A stretch of 64,000 nt of DNA. Origin: Trochalopteron elliotii. Taxonomy: Eukaryota; Chordata; Aves; Passeriformes; Leiothrichidae. Within the stretch, counting starts at the first letter, position 1, and each line of letters opens with the position of its first letter. This document shows, piece after piece, positions 10,749 to 23,432 of this stretch. The stretch lies in NCBI GenBank assembly GCA_024734555.1, contig JANPWX010000619.1, forward strand, positions 2,374,209 through 2,438,208, read 5' to 3'. A program made the translations under genes and the position numbers. The notes under the pieces are model-generated. The model did no database searches. It was not told the origin of the DNA and saw nothing but the letters and a program-made list of their open reading frames with translations.

Positions 10749-13700
10749 AATGTTCTGGTTTTAAAACAATGTTTTCTGATTCAAGCACTATGAAATATCA
10801 TTTCTTCCAAAAATCCATCCCCATATGGCACACTTAAGGGACACAGTCTTGGACCAGCATTTCTCCACAGAAACCTGTCTCATTTAATGTACAGATTGAA
10901 AAATTAAAATCAGAACAGCAACTAAAGCCTTCTTCAATAAAGGCTGACTGGGTTTTGAATGCAAAATTAGTAATGATGCATAATTAAGGGAAAAAAAATC
11001 GAAACGCCCAGCAGTTTCTACAAAGGAAGCCAATTTCATTTAGTTATTCTTAAAAATATTTCCCCAAAAAGAAATTAACAGGTGGATACAGGCTGACCTT
11101 GAAGTGTTACACCATTATGTTTTGTAATATCCAGCAGAAGAAAAAAAACCCCACAAATTATTTTATAGGCACCTGGCTCATTATGTCTTACAAATTAAAT
11201 CCTCATTTATCTATATGCACCTAACAGTACCTATTCATCGCCTTCACTTAAAAACACATTGCCCTTCTTTCTAGCCTTGTTAATTTCCAGATACTAATTA
11301 AATTTAAACTCATAAGTGTATCTGTTTAGCATGCATGACTAGATCATCCCTCAATATCCATTATCCATTGTACATTCCAACATGTTTACCTACTGCTTTT
11401 GTTTTGGTTTGTTTTGTTTGGATCCATTTCCATCAGTTTAAAGGAGGGAGCTTATGAATTTAAGTTTCTTATTTTGATGCTGGGTGGCTGGATTCTCAGG
11501 CTTAGTGCCTTTGTAAACACCTTTGTCTCAACCTACTGTGAGGCAGAGGTATTTTCACGCTGTAGCACCAGAATATGGAAGAGCAGAATGGAAAAAGCAA
11601 TCCCTCTGCAAAGCAGCATATGGAGCATTTCAGCAAAGGTAAAAAAAAAATTATTTTTTTCCCCAGTCCTGCCCTACTCATTGCAAAATCTGGCTAAATA
11701 TGTATTCTGAATACCCTGCTCCACTCAGTACAAGCAGCAAAGCCCAAACTCATGAGGAAGGGACTGGGACTGTCACAATGGAAAACGGCACCTGAGTTCC
11801 AGCCTGACTCCTCTCGCAGGTTTGCAGGATCTGGTCAGGAGGATGACCTGGTAGCACAGCTGAGCACTGCCCTGGTGACCTGACAAGCAGGGAGATGACA
11901 ACCTTCAACTTCTGTACCTGACCAAGCACAGAGCCTCAGAGAGAAGTCTCAAATGGAGACAACCTGAAAGGTCTCTAGAGCCCTGTCCCTGCTCTTGTCC
12001 CACACGCTGCCATTGCATCTGCCCAGACTTGCAGCACTGGGCAGCAGCACCCCGGCCTTCACTGGCTGTCCCTGCAACTGGTTCACAGACTTCCCCAGCC
12101 ACCATCTGGCTCTTAGGGGAGGGACAACACAAGACAGCTATTTCTTATTCTTTGTTTCTGAGCCTGCACCAGCTCCCTGGTCTCAGAGCCACACTCTCCA
12201 TTTTTGTGTGTTTTGCACTTTTTTGGCATCAACTAATGCCATCAACTTTGGTCTGCAACTTAGTGACTCGGATTTGTTGTCATGAAGGACACTTGTTCTA
12301 TAAAAAAATCCAAAGATTTCAATAAAAGTTTCTATTTCAAAACAGGATTAAAAATCTGGTTTTTAGCAGTGGAGAGCACTTTGGAAAAAAATCTGCAAGT
12401 TTTCTTCCTCTTCTCTCTCCCTTACTAATATTTCCTTACTGAAATCTGATTTTTTTTATACTGAATTACATCAGCCAGGGAGGAGTTCAACCCAGTTTGA
12501 CATTTCACAGTGCAGACTGCATATCAACATAGCGTTCCCTGCCCTTCACTGAAATTAAACCTCAGATCTGTCTTAGACTCCAAACATCTCATTCCAAGCT
12601 GTTCCTTCTCCCTTACCATGCTCTGACCCCCAGCATGACCACAAAAACCATGACTTCCAGCATGGCTCTTTCAGTCAGAAAGTTCTGTGCAGATGGAAAA
12701 TGCACCTGTCCAGGAAGTCTAGGGTCAGAACTGCAGTGGGGCTCAATGTCCACAAACTTCCACTAGCAGTGGCCATTGCAGCACTTTTTAGGACACAGAT
12801 GAATGTTGATTCAATCCAAAAGCTACCCGATTTGATTGAAATCAAGTACATGCTGAATTACACCAGTTCAATGCAAAACAGAACCTTACCCTCCATTTTC
12901 TCTGGGAAAAACATGACTGTGCAAAACCTACTTTTTTCTGTTTAGAAAATGTAAATGAAACATTCCCAGTGCAGAACTGCTACATGTGAAACTTGTACAT
13001 GTGATGCTTACTTAGGGAAAACTCAAAAGCTTGGTTTTAGCATGCCCCTAATGCATGTCCCCAAAACTACCAAAATACATCACTGCTCACCAATTTAATG
13101 AAAAGGGTTCATCAAAAAAATTCAGAAATATTCCAAGAAGGATAGTTTGACTGATGCATTTGGCTTTGAAGATTACAGAAATGGCCTAGTAGGAAGAGAA
13201 GAGCAAATACAGGTCTTGTCACGTGGGCTGGTTTTACTGCCAGTAAAGCAAGGAGACTCCTGCTGTAAGGAATACCTGAGACTCAGTTTGCTGCAAAAGC
13301 AGAGGCAAACAATGGAGGCTCCTGGTTCACTTACACGCCACCAATTCAGTGATTCGCTTCGGCACAGGATCTGCAGTGATATTTCATCCACTCTGACACA
13401 GACAATCATTATCTGCATGTGGGTGCTGAGAGGACAAGTCGTGAGCGTGGAAATCAAGGTCAAGGAAGCAAGAACTCCCTAGTTTATCCCAGGGAACAGT
13501 TATTCCATTCTGCAATAACACAGGTTAACAAATAATGTAATAAAGATTGGCGTGCTGCCAGGATGACTGAATTGATTCCTACACAGCACAGCACAAATCT
13601 TTTGATCTCCCCATAAAGAATGGGAAATTATAGCCACAGTGTGTACCTTGCAGGGAAAGCAAATAAAAATGAAATGAACATTTCTAGCAGTTTTGACCTT

Positions 13701-14748
13701 GCTTTGGGGAATACTGCTTTAAATTTGATTGCCCTGCCCACTTATTATTTCACAAGAAGACACAAGCAAGCCACAAAGACAGTTTTTAGTATTCTCTTTG
13801 ATGAGGTAAAAAACTGGATTGTCTTCTCCCACCCACTTTTTTTTTTCCCCCTTCATTCTTACACTCAACAGAAAAGATTTTATCCAGGCTTTGATTTGAT
13901 TTTCAGGATTTCTGGTGGGAAACTCTTACAGCAGATATTTTACTTCCATTGGGGTTTATGGTGCTATTCTGTCTAATTATTTCTGGCATTTTGCCCATCA
14001 AATTGTGAGTTTCTTCAAAGGAACGAAATGACAGGAGGCCTCCTTTAGAGCAATCATGGATCGGGTTTGAATTTTGTTGTCTTGGAAACAAGCTAGTTCT
14101 TGTCATTGAATATATTCATAAAATAATAGTTGAAACATCACTGATAATAATGGGCTCTTTCCTTGTCAAAATTCATGTTCTGGGGACTTTGCTGCAAGAG
14201 GCTCTGTCAAAGAGTTTTTGCAGATGTTGAAGATAATTTCAACAGTTCTGTTTAAAATCTCTGGCTCAGGACTCCTATCTCTCCACACCTGCAGCCAGCT
14301 CTCCCCATGGGAGGGGTCAGCAGGGGTTAGGAAATTCCCAGCATCCTTTCACAGCCCAAGGAGCACCAACTAACTGCATCCCTACAGCCAGGACACTGAG
14401 GCATGCACTCTCCTGTCCCCATTTGTCAGCAACAGATCCAAATTGGGGAGTGAGCGCCCAGCATGGATAACTCAGTCTGCATTGTGCTGATTAGATAGAA
14501 AAATGTGGTTTTCCCCTTGCTTGCTGATATAAATCCCCAGGTTCAGGGTATTTTACACTCTCTGACAGGGGTCTTTTCAGCTTTCCAGCAGGTTCTTCAC
14601 TTTTCAAACAGATAGATATTGACTGATGAGTAAAACCCAAAGACCCAGAGAGGTGGTGTTTTTCAGAAAGACCATTCAAATCACGAGCCCCCTGTCTCTG
14701 AGCTTCTGTATCAGTTAATCTGCCTTTGGTTTCAGTTTCTCATGTTTC

Positions 14749-14768
14749 CCTTGGTTTTAAAACCAAGG
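14749..14768. repeat. Perfect 20-bp palindrome
   Basis: CCTTGGTTTTAAAACCAAGG is its own reverse complement. Allowing one mismatch, the symmetry extends through flanking TTT (14745-14747) and AAA (14770-14772) to about 28 bp. Perfect 20-bp symmetry is rare by chance. It may be a relic of an inverted-repeat transposon end, or a dimeric factor site. Confidence 0.9.
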
Positions 14769-14885
14769 AAAAAGAGCCCCTGCATCAAGATGCTGATGTT
14801 TTCTGAACAGCATGAATTAAGTTGAGAACTGTGCAGGACTTGACAAACTCCCACTTGTCCTTTTTGGAGACTTCTTTTTAGACTT

Positions 14886-14935
14886 CTTTTGTGTGTGTCT
14901 GTGTGGGATGTGCATGCGTGTGTGCATGAGTGTGG
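14886..14935. repeat. Imperfect GT-rich tract
   Basis: An interrupted run of TG and TGTG units (TGTGTGTGTC, TGTGTGCATG and similar) is present. It is a decayed dinucleotide microsatellite with no gene context. Confidence 0.7.
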
Positions 14936-17900
14936 CACACAAATATGGAGGAAGAGGGGGTGAAGCTTTAAAAGCCACCAGTGGGGACAGGTCATAAAAA
15001 GCTTGCATTCTGCCAACTTGTCCGTGAAGCATTTGGCTGGCTGTAGTAAACCTGTGGGACGCTTGAGAAAATTAAAACTCTAAATTATTACGAGTGAGAC
15101 TAGCTATAATAGATCTGCTGTGAGAATCTTACTAGCAGTTTTATGATTTTTTTTTGTCCTTCTCAAATCACTACATAATGACACTCAATACTCAAATGTC
15201 TAACAAGGCCATTTAATGTAGCCTGCAGAAGAGGATTCTCCTGTGAAATTTTACTACAGCCTCTTTAGCACAAAGCTTTCTCAGATTATTAGTAATTTGC
15301 ATTAGGTCTATTTAATTTTGAGGAGTGCCAGTTCAGTGACCACATGCATATTAGAGCTTAGCAAGTGCATGTGTCTAAAAAGTTACCAAAAGGTCATAGG
15401 AATTCTACAAGGCATTTGGGATTTTCATTTTCTCTTCATTACAGCAAGGGAAACCAGCACGAATTTTTCATGAGGCCAGAGCCTCTCATCTGAGACATGA
15501 TGAGTTGCAATGCTATGCAATGCTCACGTCCCTGCAGCAGAACCCTTTTCCACTATGTATAATGGTCTTTTGGTCTTTTCACAAAATTTTCCCATTTCAC
15601 TGTGGAAGATTAGCCTGATGATGGGGAAAATTCCTTCCAAGAACTCTGAAGGAAAAGCACAGCTTTCCTTGCAAGAACTGGCAAGTGTCCCCTCTTTCCA
15701 AGCAAGAATCACGTGAGCTGCTGGTGTGACACACATGCTGTCATGGAGCTAGGGGTCACCGGAGAAACGCCATGGCACTTGAAGACAGGGCTAACAGAAC
15801 AATCAAATAACAAAGGATAACAGCAAATAAAAGCAATATAAAGAAAAGTCAGTTTTCTTTCACAAAGACATTCCTATTCTCTCCTTTCAAAATATCCAAC
15901 TTCATGTTTTAAGTTACACCCAAAGCCCACGAGAAGTGTAACACCCAAATGAACAAGCATGATAAACCTCTTTAGAGAACCCAGTTGTTTGGTAGCTGTG
16001 TTTCAGCAGGAAGGCCACATCCTGCACCCAACTATATAAGGTTACACCTCAGTGGATGTACCAATTGGTCTCAGAGCCATGTAGTCTCCTGACACAAACA
16101 CCAAATGATACATGCTCCTTCACCTTGGTGAGATGTAAAAAAGCCCTCAAGAGTGTCTGCTGTCCTGTGCACCAAGGGCACATTAGCTGTACACAGCCTC
16201 ACCACTTTGTGAGGATATTTTTATGTCTTGACTACTTTACACACACGCAATATTTCAGGCTCCTATCACAGCCACCCTAACACCAGAAAAAATATGATTA
16301 TACTGGCTCGAGAAAGCAGGAACTTGCCAACAGAATTAGCTCGTCCTTGTGAGTCAGACACTCCAATCAAGATTATAGAGTCTCCTACAGCAGGTCTGAG
16401 AGAAACACAGCTTTACAAGGACAGAGTATTTCAGGCTGTCCCACATCAGGATTCAGGAGGGATTGGTGTTATGTGTTGTACCATAGCATTAGTCTGAATG
16501 CACACTGAAGCCCAGGAAGGTGAGGAGCAGACAAAAAGGAGAAAGCTCTGTAATCTGTTCTTCGTAAGTCAGTGATTATGAATCAGTTATCTAATGAAGC
16601 AGCAATAGAAATGATGACTAAGTAAAGTAGCTAATAAAGCTAATTTATGTGAAGTTGAAATTTTTAGTACTGTGCATTAAAATAAGCATGATGTCTCAGC
16701 ATAGTAGGGACAATATTAGTGCTATATATACCAAGCACTTGCAATGCTTCAAGATGGCAATACAACTAGATATGCTGAGCCTCTGCATTTCTGATTAAAA
16801 GCTTGGTTCTTCAGCACAGACCAACCTACTGGCCTTTCCATGCCACCCACATGCTTGCTTGCTGCGAAACACACCCTGTTCACAAGTCCTGGGTGCCAGC
16901 ATATCTTCTCAGTCCCACTGGGAAAGAGAATAAACAAATGAAGGGCCTGATAAGGCAGATGTTTTATTCCTATTACCAGTGTCTCCATTTATTTTGCCTT
17001 TTTATTTTTTTTTTTTTTAAACGTGACACCAAACACGAGCATCTTACTAACCTTGACTGGAATGAACCTGATATTCTGCAACACATATAGTAGGCAATAA
17101 ACTATGGCACATAGAGCATCCCAATACTGCATTTCCATTTTAACTGCTCAGCTATGAGAGTATTTCACTCATACACTAACTCAAATGATTACAGATTACT
17201 TTAATGCAATTCGCTCTTTTTTTTTTCTTTCATGGACTTTGGAAAATTAATAGACATAAGCAAGCTTGCCAGGAAGTTTGAAGGCAGAAACAAATGAAGT
17301 CTTGGGAGCCCAAAACACAAGCTACTTAGCTACTCAAACGATACTCTTCTGAGAGAGGAAATGTGTAGTGTGATATATTTGTTTGATGTCACCAGCAGGA
17401 AGGCCTGCCAGGATAGCCTCACTGTTCTGGCACATGGTCAAGTTCTCTTCCCACACACAAAGTCAAACTGAATCCAGGGACACAAGGACACCCCAGGGCT
17501 CTCCCTACCTTTTGCTGAGAAAACTTTTCCTCGAGAAAAAGTAGCTGAGATTAATCAAAAATTAATATTTGGAATAAGGCTTCACAGTTCAAGTTCCCAA
17601 GAGAAGAATTTGAATGCACCCATCAAGCCATCAGGTCATCCCAGCACAGAGGTGAAAGGCTTGACAGTGGGTACACAGAGAGATTGCATTCTTGGGACCC
17701 CAAGGAGGCACAGCACCTGGCAGCTCCCAGCACCAAGACATGGAGGATCGTGTCCAAGAGCCCTGCCCAGACAAAATAGCCCATGTCATCACCAGAGCAC
17801 ACTTTGCACCATCTGCCCCACAGGGACCAGTGCTTACCATATAGGATTGCCATGATGTACACACCAAGGTACTTGTGCACAGCTGCCTGCAACCCAATGT

Positions 17901-19580
17901 CCTCACCACCCTGAAATCACAGCAGGAACTTTCAAAGTTGATTTTTTGTACTGCTATCAAAAGACAGAAGATACTTTATTAAGATGCAATTTGGGGACAA
18001 GAACGATCTACCAAAGGCAGTAGCCAAAGGGCCAATATTTCTGAACACAGACATTTTATTGCTTATCATTTCTCCTAACCATTCTCTCTCCCTCTCTGAG
18101 CCTCCGCCCATGAAATTGAAAGATTTCTAGTAGAAATGCCTTTGTTGTATCAGCTTTGGAAATATGGATTACACTATTCTGTGAAAAACATTTATTACTC
18201 TGAACTGTGACTTGGACATTGTTGCATTTCTAGGGTTATAGATTTTCTTTCAGCTAAACTAAGGCTGTAAGTCACAGTGACAGCTGTAATGTGTGTAATA
18301 CCACAGTACCAGATTCTATTACATACATATTTTTGCTAGAGGTTTATGATGTTAAAAATATTTCTTTTTCTCCCCCAATACCTTTCCCTACCTGTTGTGT
18401 AAATATATTGGAACCTATAACACTGAAGTCAATTTCCAGATGAAATGTGCATGGGAACAAGTAGTTTTTCCTTTTTCAAGAAAAAAAAAACAAGGATGGG
18501 GGAAAGCTATACTGCATAAAACCTAATTATATTCAAGCACAATATTGAATTGTAATAAAAGATGAATGAGAGAAAGTGTGTGTCATTGTGAGGAATGAGG
18601 AAGGTTACAGAAAACTGAGACTAGGAAAGGATTTATCATATGTGATGCTTCAGGCATTGTGTTGAAAGATCTGCAGACTTATTTGCAAGAGTGTTTTACG
18701 GGAAAAATAGAGCAGTCTACATAGGAAAGGATTACTATAGATTTTCATCCTTTATAGAAGACAAAGATACAAAGATAAAACACTGTTTCTGTTTAAAAAA
18801 AAAAAAAGAATCTATGGAAGAAGTCCCAGTTGCAATACAGAGGGGGAAACCTTTCAAACTGAGCTCTAAGGCCACCAACTGCATAAATTCAGGGAACAGA
18901 CAGTTGTTAAAATACAGCTGATCCATAATTTTTAATGTAAGCACAAAAGTGTGCTGGGTTTAAAAAAAAACCTCACAACTGCAACAACTAGAAAGCTTTC
19001 CAGTTTTGCTTGCAAAATCTCAGTGCACATATACACGCAAACAAACCTTTTGGCTGGTTGTTAGAATTCAGCTCTAGTACAGTCATAACACAGCTGTGGA
19101 AGCTGGGAAAATAATGGCATTCGGGTTGTATTAGTATGCAAACGGGCATGCCAACACTTCCACTTTGCTTCCAGAATTCATCCAGTCTGCACATGTCATG
19201 TTTCAAACCAAATAGGGCTTTGAAACCAGGAGGGTCAAGTACACCTGACATTCCTCTTCAGCCGTTTCTCCTTAACCTAGCACCCAGCTGGGGCAGTGCA
19301 AGGCTGCTCCACTGCCTCTCCAAGCAGAGGTGGGATTAGGATGCTCTAACACCATTCCTAGCAAGCATGAACCTCCTGTTGGCATTATGCTTAATTGCTA
19401 CAGAAAGGCTCTGGTTGGGCTGGCCTGTGCACCAGACCCACAGAGTGCATTGGGAGATGGAGAAGCATGTTTTGCTCTTCCATTGTGCTTCCAACCACAG
19501 AGTTCAAAGACCTCTAAAACAGGCATATCCAAATTAAGGCTTGGGAGGTGTTTACCCAGGTCACAAGGATATTCTGCTCT

Positions 19581-19680
19581 CTATTTTACAAATGGAAAAA
19601 CTGGGTCACTGAGAGGTTAAGTAACTTGCCCAAGGTCATTGTGCTGAATTAATTTCAAAACTAGGATTAGATGGAAATTC
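19581..19680 (+). mobile_element. MIR-type SINE core fragment
   Basis: The segment contains the hallmark core-SINE order: TTTTACAAATGGAAAAACTG, then GAGAGGTTAAGTAACTTGCC, then CAAGGTCATTG, then a degraded 'ACTAGGATTAGA' part. This matches the ancient MIR family shared by amniotes. The tRNA-related head and the LINE-like tail are not clear. It marks old sequence that has survived since before birds and mammals split. Confidence 0.8.
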
Positions 19681-21777
19681 ATTCTGAGCATCTGATCACA
19701 GAAATACAGACAGCATCAACTTTGGTTTTTTTCTTTTTCCAAAAGAAGCTACTTATATGCTAAGCTATTTAGGGTTGAAAGGCAAAAATAAAGAGCTTAT
19801 TTGAGAAGTGAAGGGATTTTTTTTAAGGAGTTTAAATTTGAGGAAGAAAGAAACATGAAACCACTGTACAACATCCCCTTCAGAGCTGGAGCCTCGCCTT
19901 GGGTACCCAACAGCCAGCTAATGCAGTCCTTAACCCCAAGGGCTGCACAGCCTCTCCAGATGTCGAAGTCCAAACCATAGCGCCCCAAAAAGAGCCATTG
20001 TAGCAGGAAGGACAGGTTCCAAACCCCAGGGCTCTGCATCCCCACACGTCCCAGTGAAGGGAAGAATGGGACCATGACCTCTAGCCTGCACCTCCAGCTC
20101 CCACAAGCAGCTTCCCCGACGGCACTGGGCAGCTTGGAGCAATGCCCGCAGCCTCCCAGCCCGTGACAGCTAAGAGCCAGGATGGAGGATCTGCCCTCGC
20201 TCCCTCTGCCCACCCCATCAAAGCTGTTTGAATGGCATGGGGGCATTGACATTTCAGTCCCCTTCTGTAAACTTCACTGCATTCTGATTTCTCTGTGTGG
20301 AATTAAAAATAACATTAGGAAAGAAGTCTTACCAACCACAGAAACTCAATTAATGGGGCTGTCAAAACTCTGGCAGACTTCAGTGTCACCAGGATTTCAG
20401 ATGCAATCCCCATGACAACTTTAGCTTGACCCTTCTGTACATATGAGCTATGATAATGGCTACACAGCTTTAAAAATACTTCCTTTTTTTAACCACAGGC
20501 AAGTGCATCTGGGCCAACTTCCACAATGGATCACATTAAAGGGGATACAGCACACCCTTCTGAGCTGCTACACAGCCTTTTATCTCGTCTGCAGTCTCAG
20601 AGAACCCAAAGCTTCAGCTGGGATTGAATGAGTTGCATGAGCTATTAGGGGAAGAGAAGACAAGGGTCACTAGAACAACAAATGCCCACTATGTTCTGCT
20701 GCTAGTAAATTCATGTCTATTAATTGCAATGAAGTATCAGGTTATATCAGCAAAGTGACACACAAGAAGTTTTCAGAAAAATAGGTAATGACAGGAAAAA
20801 CAATCAGGCTGCAGGTTTTGTTTGCCACTCCTCTGGAGACTATGTAAATTGAAGCATGTTTTCTTATGCAAAGAGTGGCACCATATAAAGAACAGAATTT
20901 GCAAAACTACTGAGAGTCATCCAGAGTATGAATACGCATTACAATTACAGAACCAACTTCTAACTGCCAGCAACAGGAGTGACTCCAGCAGCAACACCAG
21001 CAAATGCAGTGATGCCTTAAGGCCTGGCTGGGACCAGCATCCCATCATATCCATTTGTGTATGACCACAGAATGACATTCTTTATCTAAACAACGTCTCA
21101 GCCAAAGACACATTGAGGTCTATCCTGTTCTGCTGGAGGACTTTGAGAAATAAAAGTGTTAAAAAACACCTAACATACAAGAGCTGGTTTTATGTATTCT
21201 GGAAAATATGCGAACTTTTTGAAAACTGTAGTCCCTAAAATGAAACTTACCATGTATTTCATTTGTTCTTAGGCAAACTTTACTTTGTGTTTTGCAAAAC
21301 TCTTTTGGAATTACAGAAGAGCAAAGTACCTTACCATTTTTGTGTGCAAGCTGTGTTTTAGATACTGGCCTATGTGCAGTTCAAAAGGGGGCTGTGAGAT
21401 TACAGGCTGAACTTCACAGGTTAACTAACAGGTTTAATAGCTCAGCTGTAATGCTACATTAACACTGATTTTTGTACTTAACAGCCTACTGATGTCTGGA
21501 GCACTGGCACAAAATCACTCCATTTTCCTTTGGTCACAGAAAACCTTCCAGTTTCATCTCCTTCCACTGGCTTTGCCTACGTGGCCATCACCACACTCTG
21601 CTTGTTTCAAAAGAGAAATCCAGGCACATCAAGCTTCAGCTGTGCTGCTACCAGCATTGTCCAGGCTGGTGCAATGGAAGTGTTTCCCCAGTGACAGTAG
21701 CACAAATGCTGTCTGAGAGCACAATTTAGAGTTGTGTTACATCCTTCATGGAGCCCTTGACCACGGCACATAGGAAC
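19681..21777. other. Intergenic DNA, nothing recognised
   Basis: Unique-looking sequence. A 151-codon minus frame at 19797-20252 lies in locally GC-richer DNA (about 19,860-20,220) and has no recognisable domain, signal peptide or splice context. It is taken as chance. Confidence 0.55.
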
Positions 21778-21845
21778 AGCCTAAATGACTTGCTCAAGGT
21801 CACACTAGGAAGCAGTGACTGACCTTAAAACAGAGCTTCAGGGGT
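21778..21845 (+). mobile_element. MIR-type SINE core fragment (second copy)
   Basis: CTAAATGACTTGCTCAAGGT followed by CACACTAGGAAGCAGTGACTG is close to the MIR core, where the usual text is AAGTGACTTGCCCAAGGTCACAC. Only the central core is visible. The flanks are too diverged to place the ends. Confidence 0.65.
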
Positions 21846-22969
21846 TCCCCCCAAAGCCTAGATGACCTGCATGCTGCCCTTCAAGCTGCCCACACAGGCC
21901 AAGCTCCTCCTTCACCCATTCATTTGGGGAACAAATGCCAGAGAGGATGTTTTCTAAACCAGGCACCTTGAAAAGAGCTTTCTTATGGATCCTAAGAGCC
22001 AGCCCCAGGAGTCAATTCAGATCAATAAGCCTTACAAGCTTCTGGAAGCCTTTTCTTCCAACAGCTTTCGGGAAGGGAGGAAACAAGACACACACAGAAG
22101 TCATATGTGCTCAAGAGAAAAGAGCAGAAAGAAATTGCACAGCACTAAACAAGAGAGACCAACTGTTCAGAGATCAGAGTGTGTCATGGTGCTCCCCAGC
22201 AGTCATGGATAGCTGGACTGGTTAAATCCACTTTCCATAACAGGGTGTTATTTGTGAAAGCTTTCAGCAGGGAGTGATCTACAGACACCTTATTATAAAT
22301 TTCTGCAGAGGTGAAGTCAGTGTTGAAAAGCACTTCTTGTTCTGTCTTCTTCCTGTCTGCCTTGTTCCTCACACATCATTTTCTTTTATCAAAATGGATG
22401 GCAGTATCAAAATTGAAAGGAAGTAGAAGCTGTGAAAATAACAGACCCAGGAAAAGAATTTTTAATTTTGCCTCAATTTCTTTGATGATGAAACCAGTGC
22501 TGAATATTAAACAAGTCCTGAGAGTTGAACATCAAGAATAGCTGAAAGTTTTGCTTCTGTCAGAAATGTGAGCGGAATTCCTCTATGGCCCACTTCAGCT
22601 TGTTATTCAGATACAGATAAATCTCTCCTCAACTTCCTTGGACAGATCCTGCTGTGCTGTGTCCACTCCATCCTTGGACTTCCCTGTGGCATCAGAGTTC
22701 GTCTGTGTTTTAACCAGAAAGGACAGGGGGGCTTTCCCCCATTTAAAACCAAGGTAGATTTTTATTCCAATGTTTAAAAATAATTTTGAGACATTTATTC
22801 ATGAGTAAATGAAAAAAAACCCTTTTTAAAAATACTATAATAATGATTATTCTATTGTTCTGTTTGGTTTATAAGAACTTAAATTACACTCTAAGGCCTA
22901 AGGACAAAAGAAAACAAATAACATTTTTCTCTTTGACAAAACCCAAAACCACAGTGGAAGACGCTTTCC
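21846..22969. other. Intergenic DNA, nothing recognised
   Basis: No exon, RNA gene or repeat family was recognised. Short frames overlap on both strands. The local palindrome-like GGGGGGCTTTCCCCC at about 22726-22740 is too short to interpret. Confidence 0.5.
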
Positions 22970-23020
22970 AAACTAGATTACAGTAATGGTCTCCTCTAGC
23001 CCTAAAAACCTCTGAACCTC
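22970..23020 (+). mobile_element. 3' end of an old CR1-type LINE
   Basis: AACTAGATTACAGTAATGGT, then CTCCTCTAGCC, then CTAAAAACCTCTGAA follows the order of old reptile-type CR1 3' ends (ACTAGATGA..AATGGTCCCTTCTGGCC..ATCTATGAA, from memory). About 50 bp is recognisable. Divergence is high, so this is a tentative assignment. Confidence 0.45.
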
Positions 23021-23367
23021 CCTTGATGTGATTAAAAATAAAATCATATCTAGGGCAAACAAAAAAGAAAACTTCACTTTGCCAGCTCTGTGCAGGGACA
23101 GTAGCAATTTCTAAAACCTGAAGCAGAAGCACTACCAGAGGCAAAGTGACTGCTTCCCAGGAGGAGCACTGCAGGATCATGCTGGAGGGGCAAGCTGCTT
23201 CTCCCAGCATGAAGCAGGGGCAGCAAGGGGAGACAGAGACATCACTTGGTCCTGGGACGGGTGCAGAGACACTCACTGATGGTGGGTGAGGAGAGGACTT
23301 AGTTGGACAAGACGTCCCACATGCTTCCCAAAACAAGGGGTTTGAAATCACAGAACGTTTTGAAAAG

Positions 23368-23432
23368 TCTTTTTTTTCTTTTTTCTTTTTTTTGGAGTTT
23401 TTTGGGGTTTTTTGGTTTTGTCTTTTTTTTAA
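23368..23432. repeat. T-rich low-complexity tract with G steps
   Basis: Runs of T8, T6 and T8 are separated by C, GG or GGGG. They read as poly-T with GGAGTTTTTTGGGG-like steps. It is a low-complexity tract, and its complement is an A/C-rich strand. Confidence 0.85.

Larger units (their letters stand above)
9836..19580. other. Intergenic DNA, AT-rich, with simple repeats
   Basis: About 9.7 kb without a recognisable gene. It contains the CTTTG microsatellite near 10726, A/T runs near 11641-11660, a perfect palindrome at 14749-14768, a GT-rich tract at 14886-14935, and a T run at about 17005-17019. The stretch 15080-15360 has homeobox- and octamer-like motifs, such as ATTTGCAT near 15294. It could include conserved noncoding DNA, but that cannot be judged from one sequence. 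Confidence 0.5.

Noticed and set aside
19797..20252. 151-codon minus frame
   Set aside because: Locally GC-richer DNA, no motif, no homologue recognised.
22884..23351. 155-codon minus frame with hydrophobic stretches
   Set aside because: Composition is explained by pyrimidine-rich DNA, and part overlaps an old CR1 3' end on the other strand. No family resemblance.
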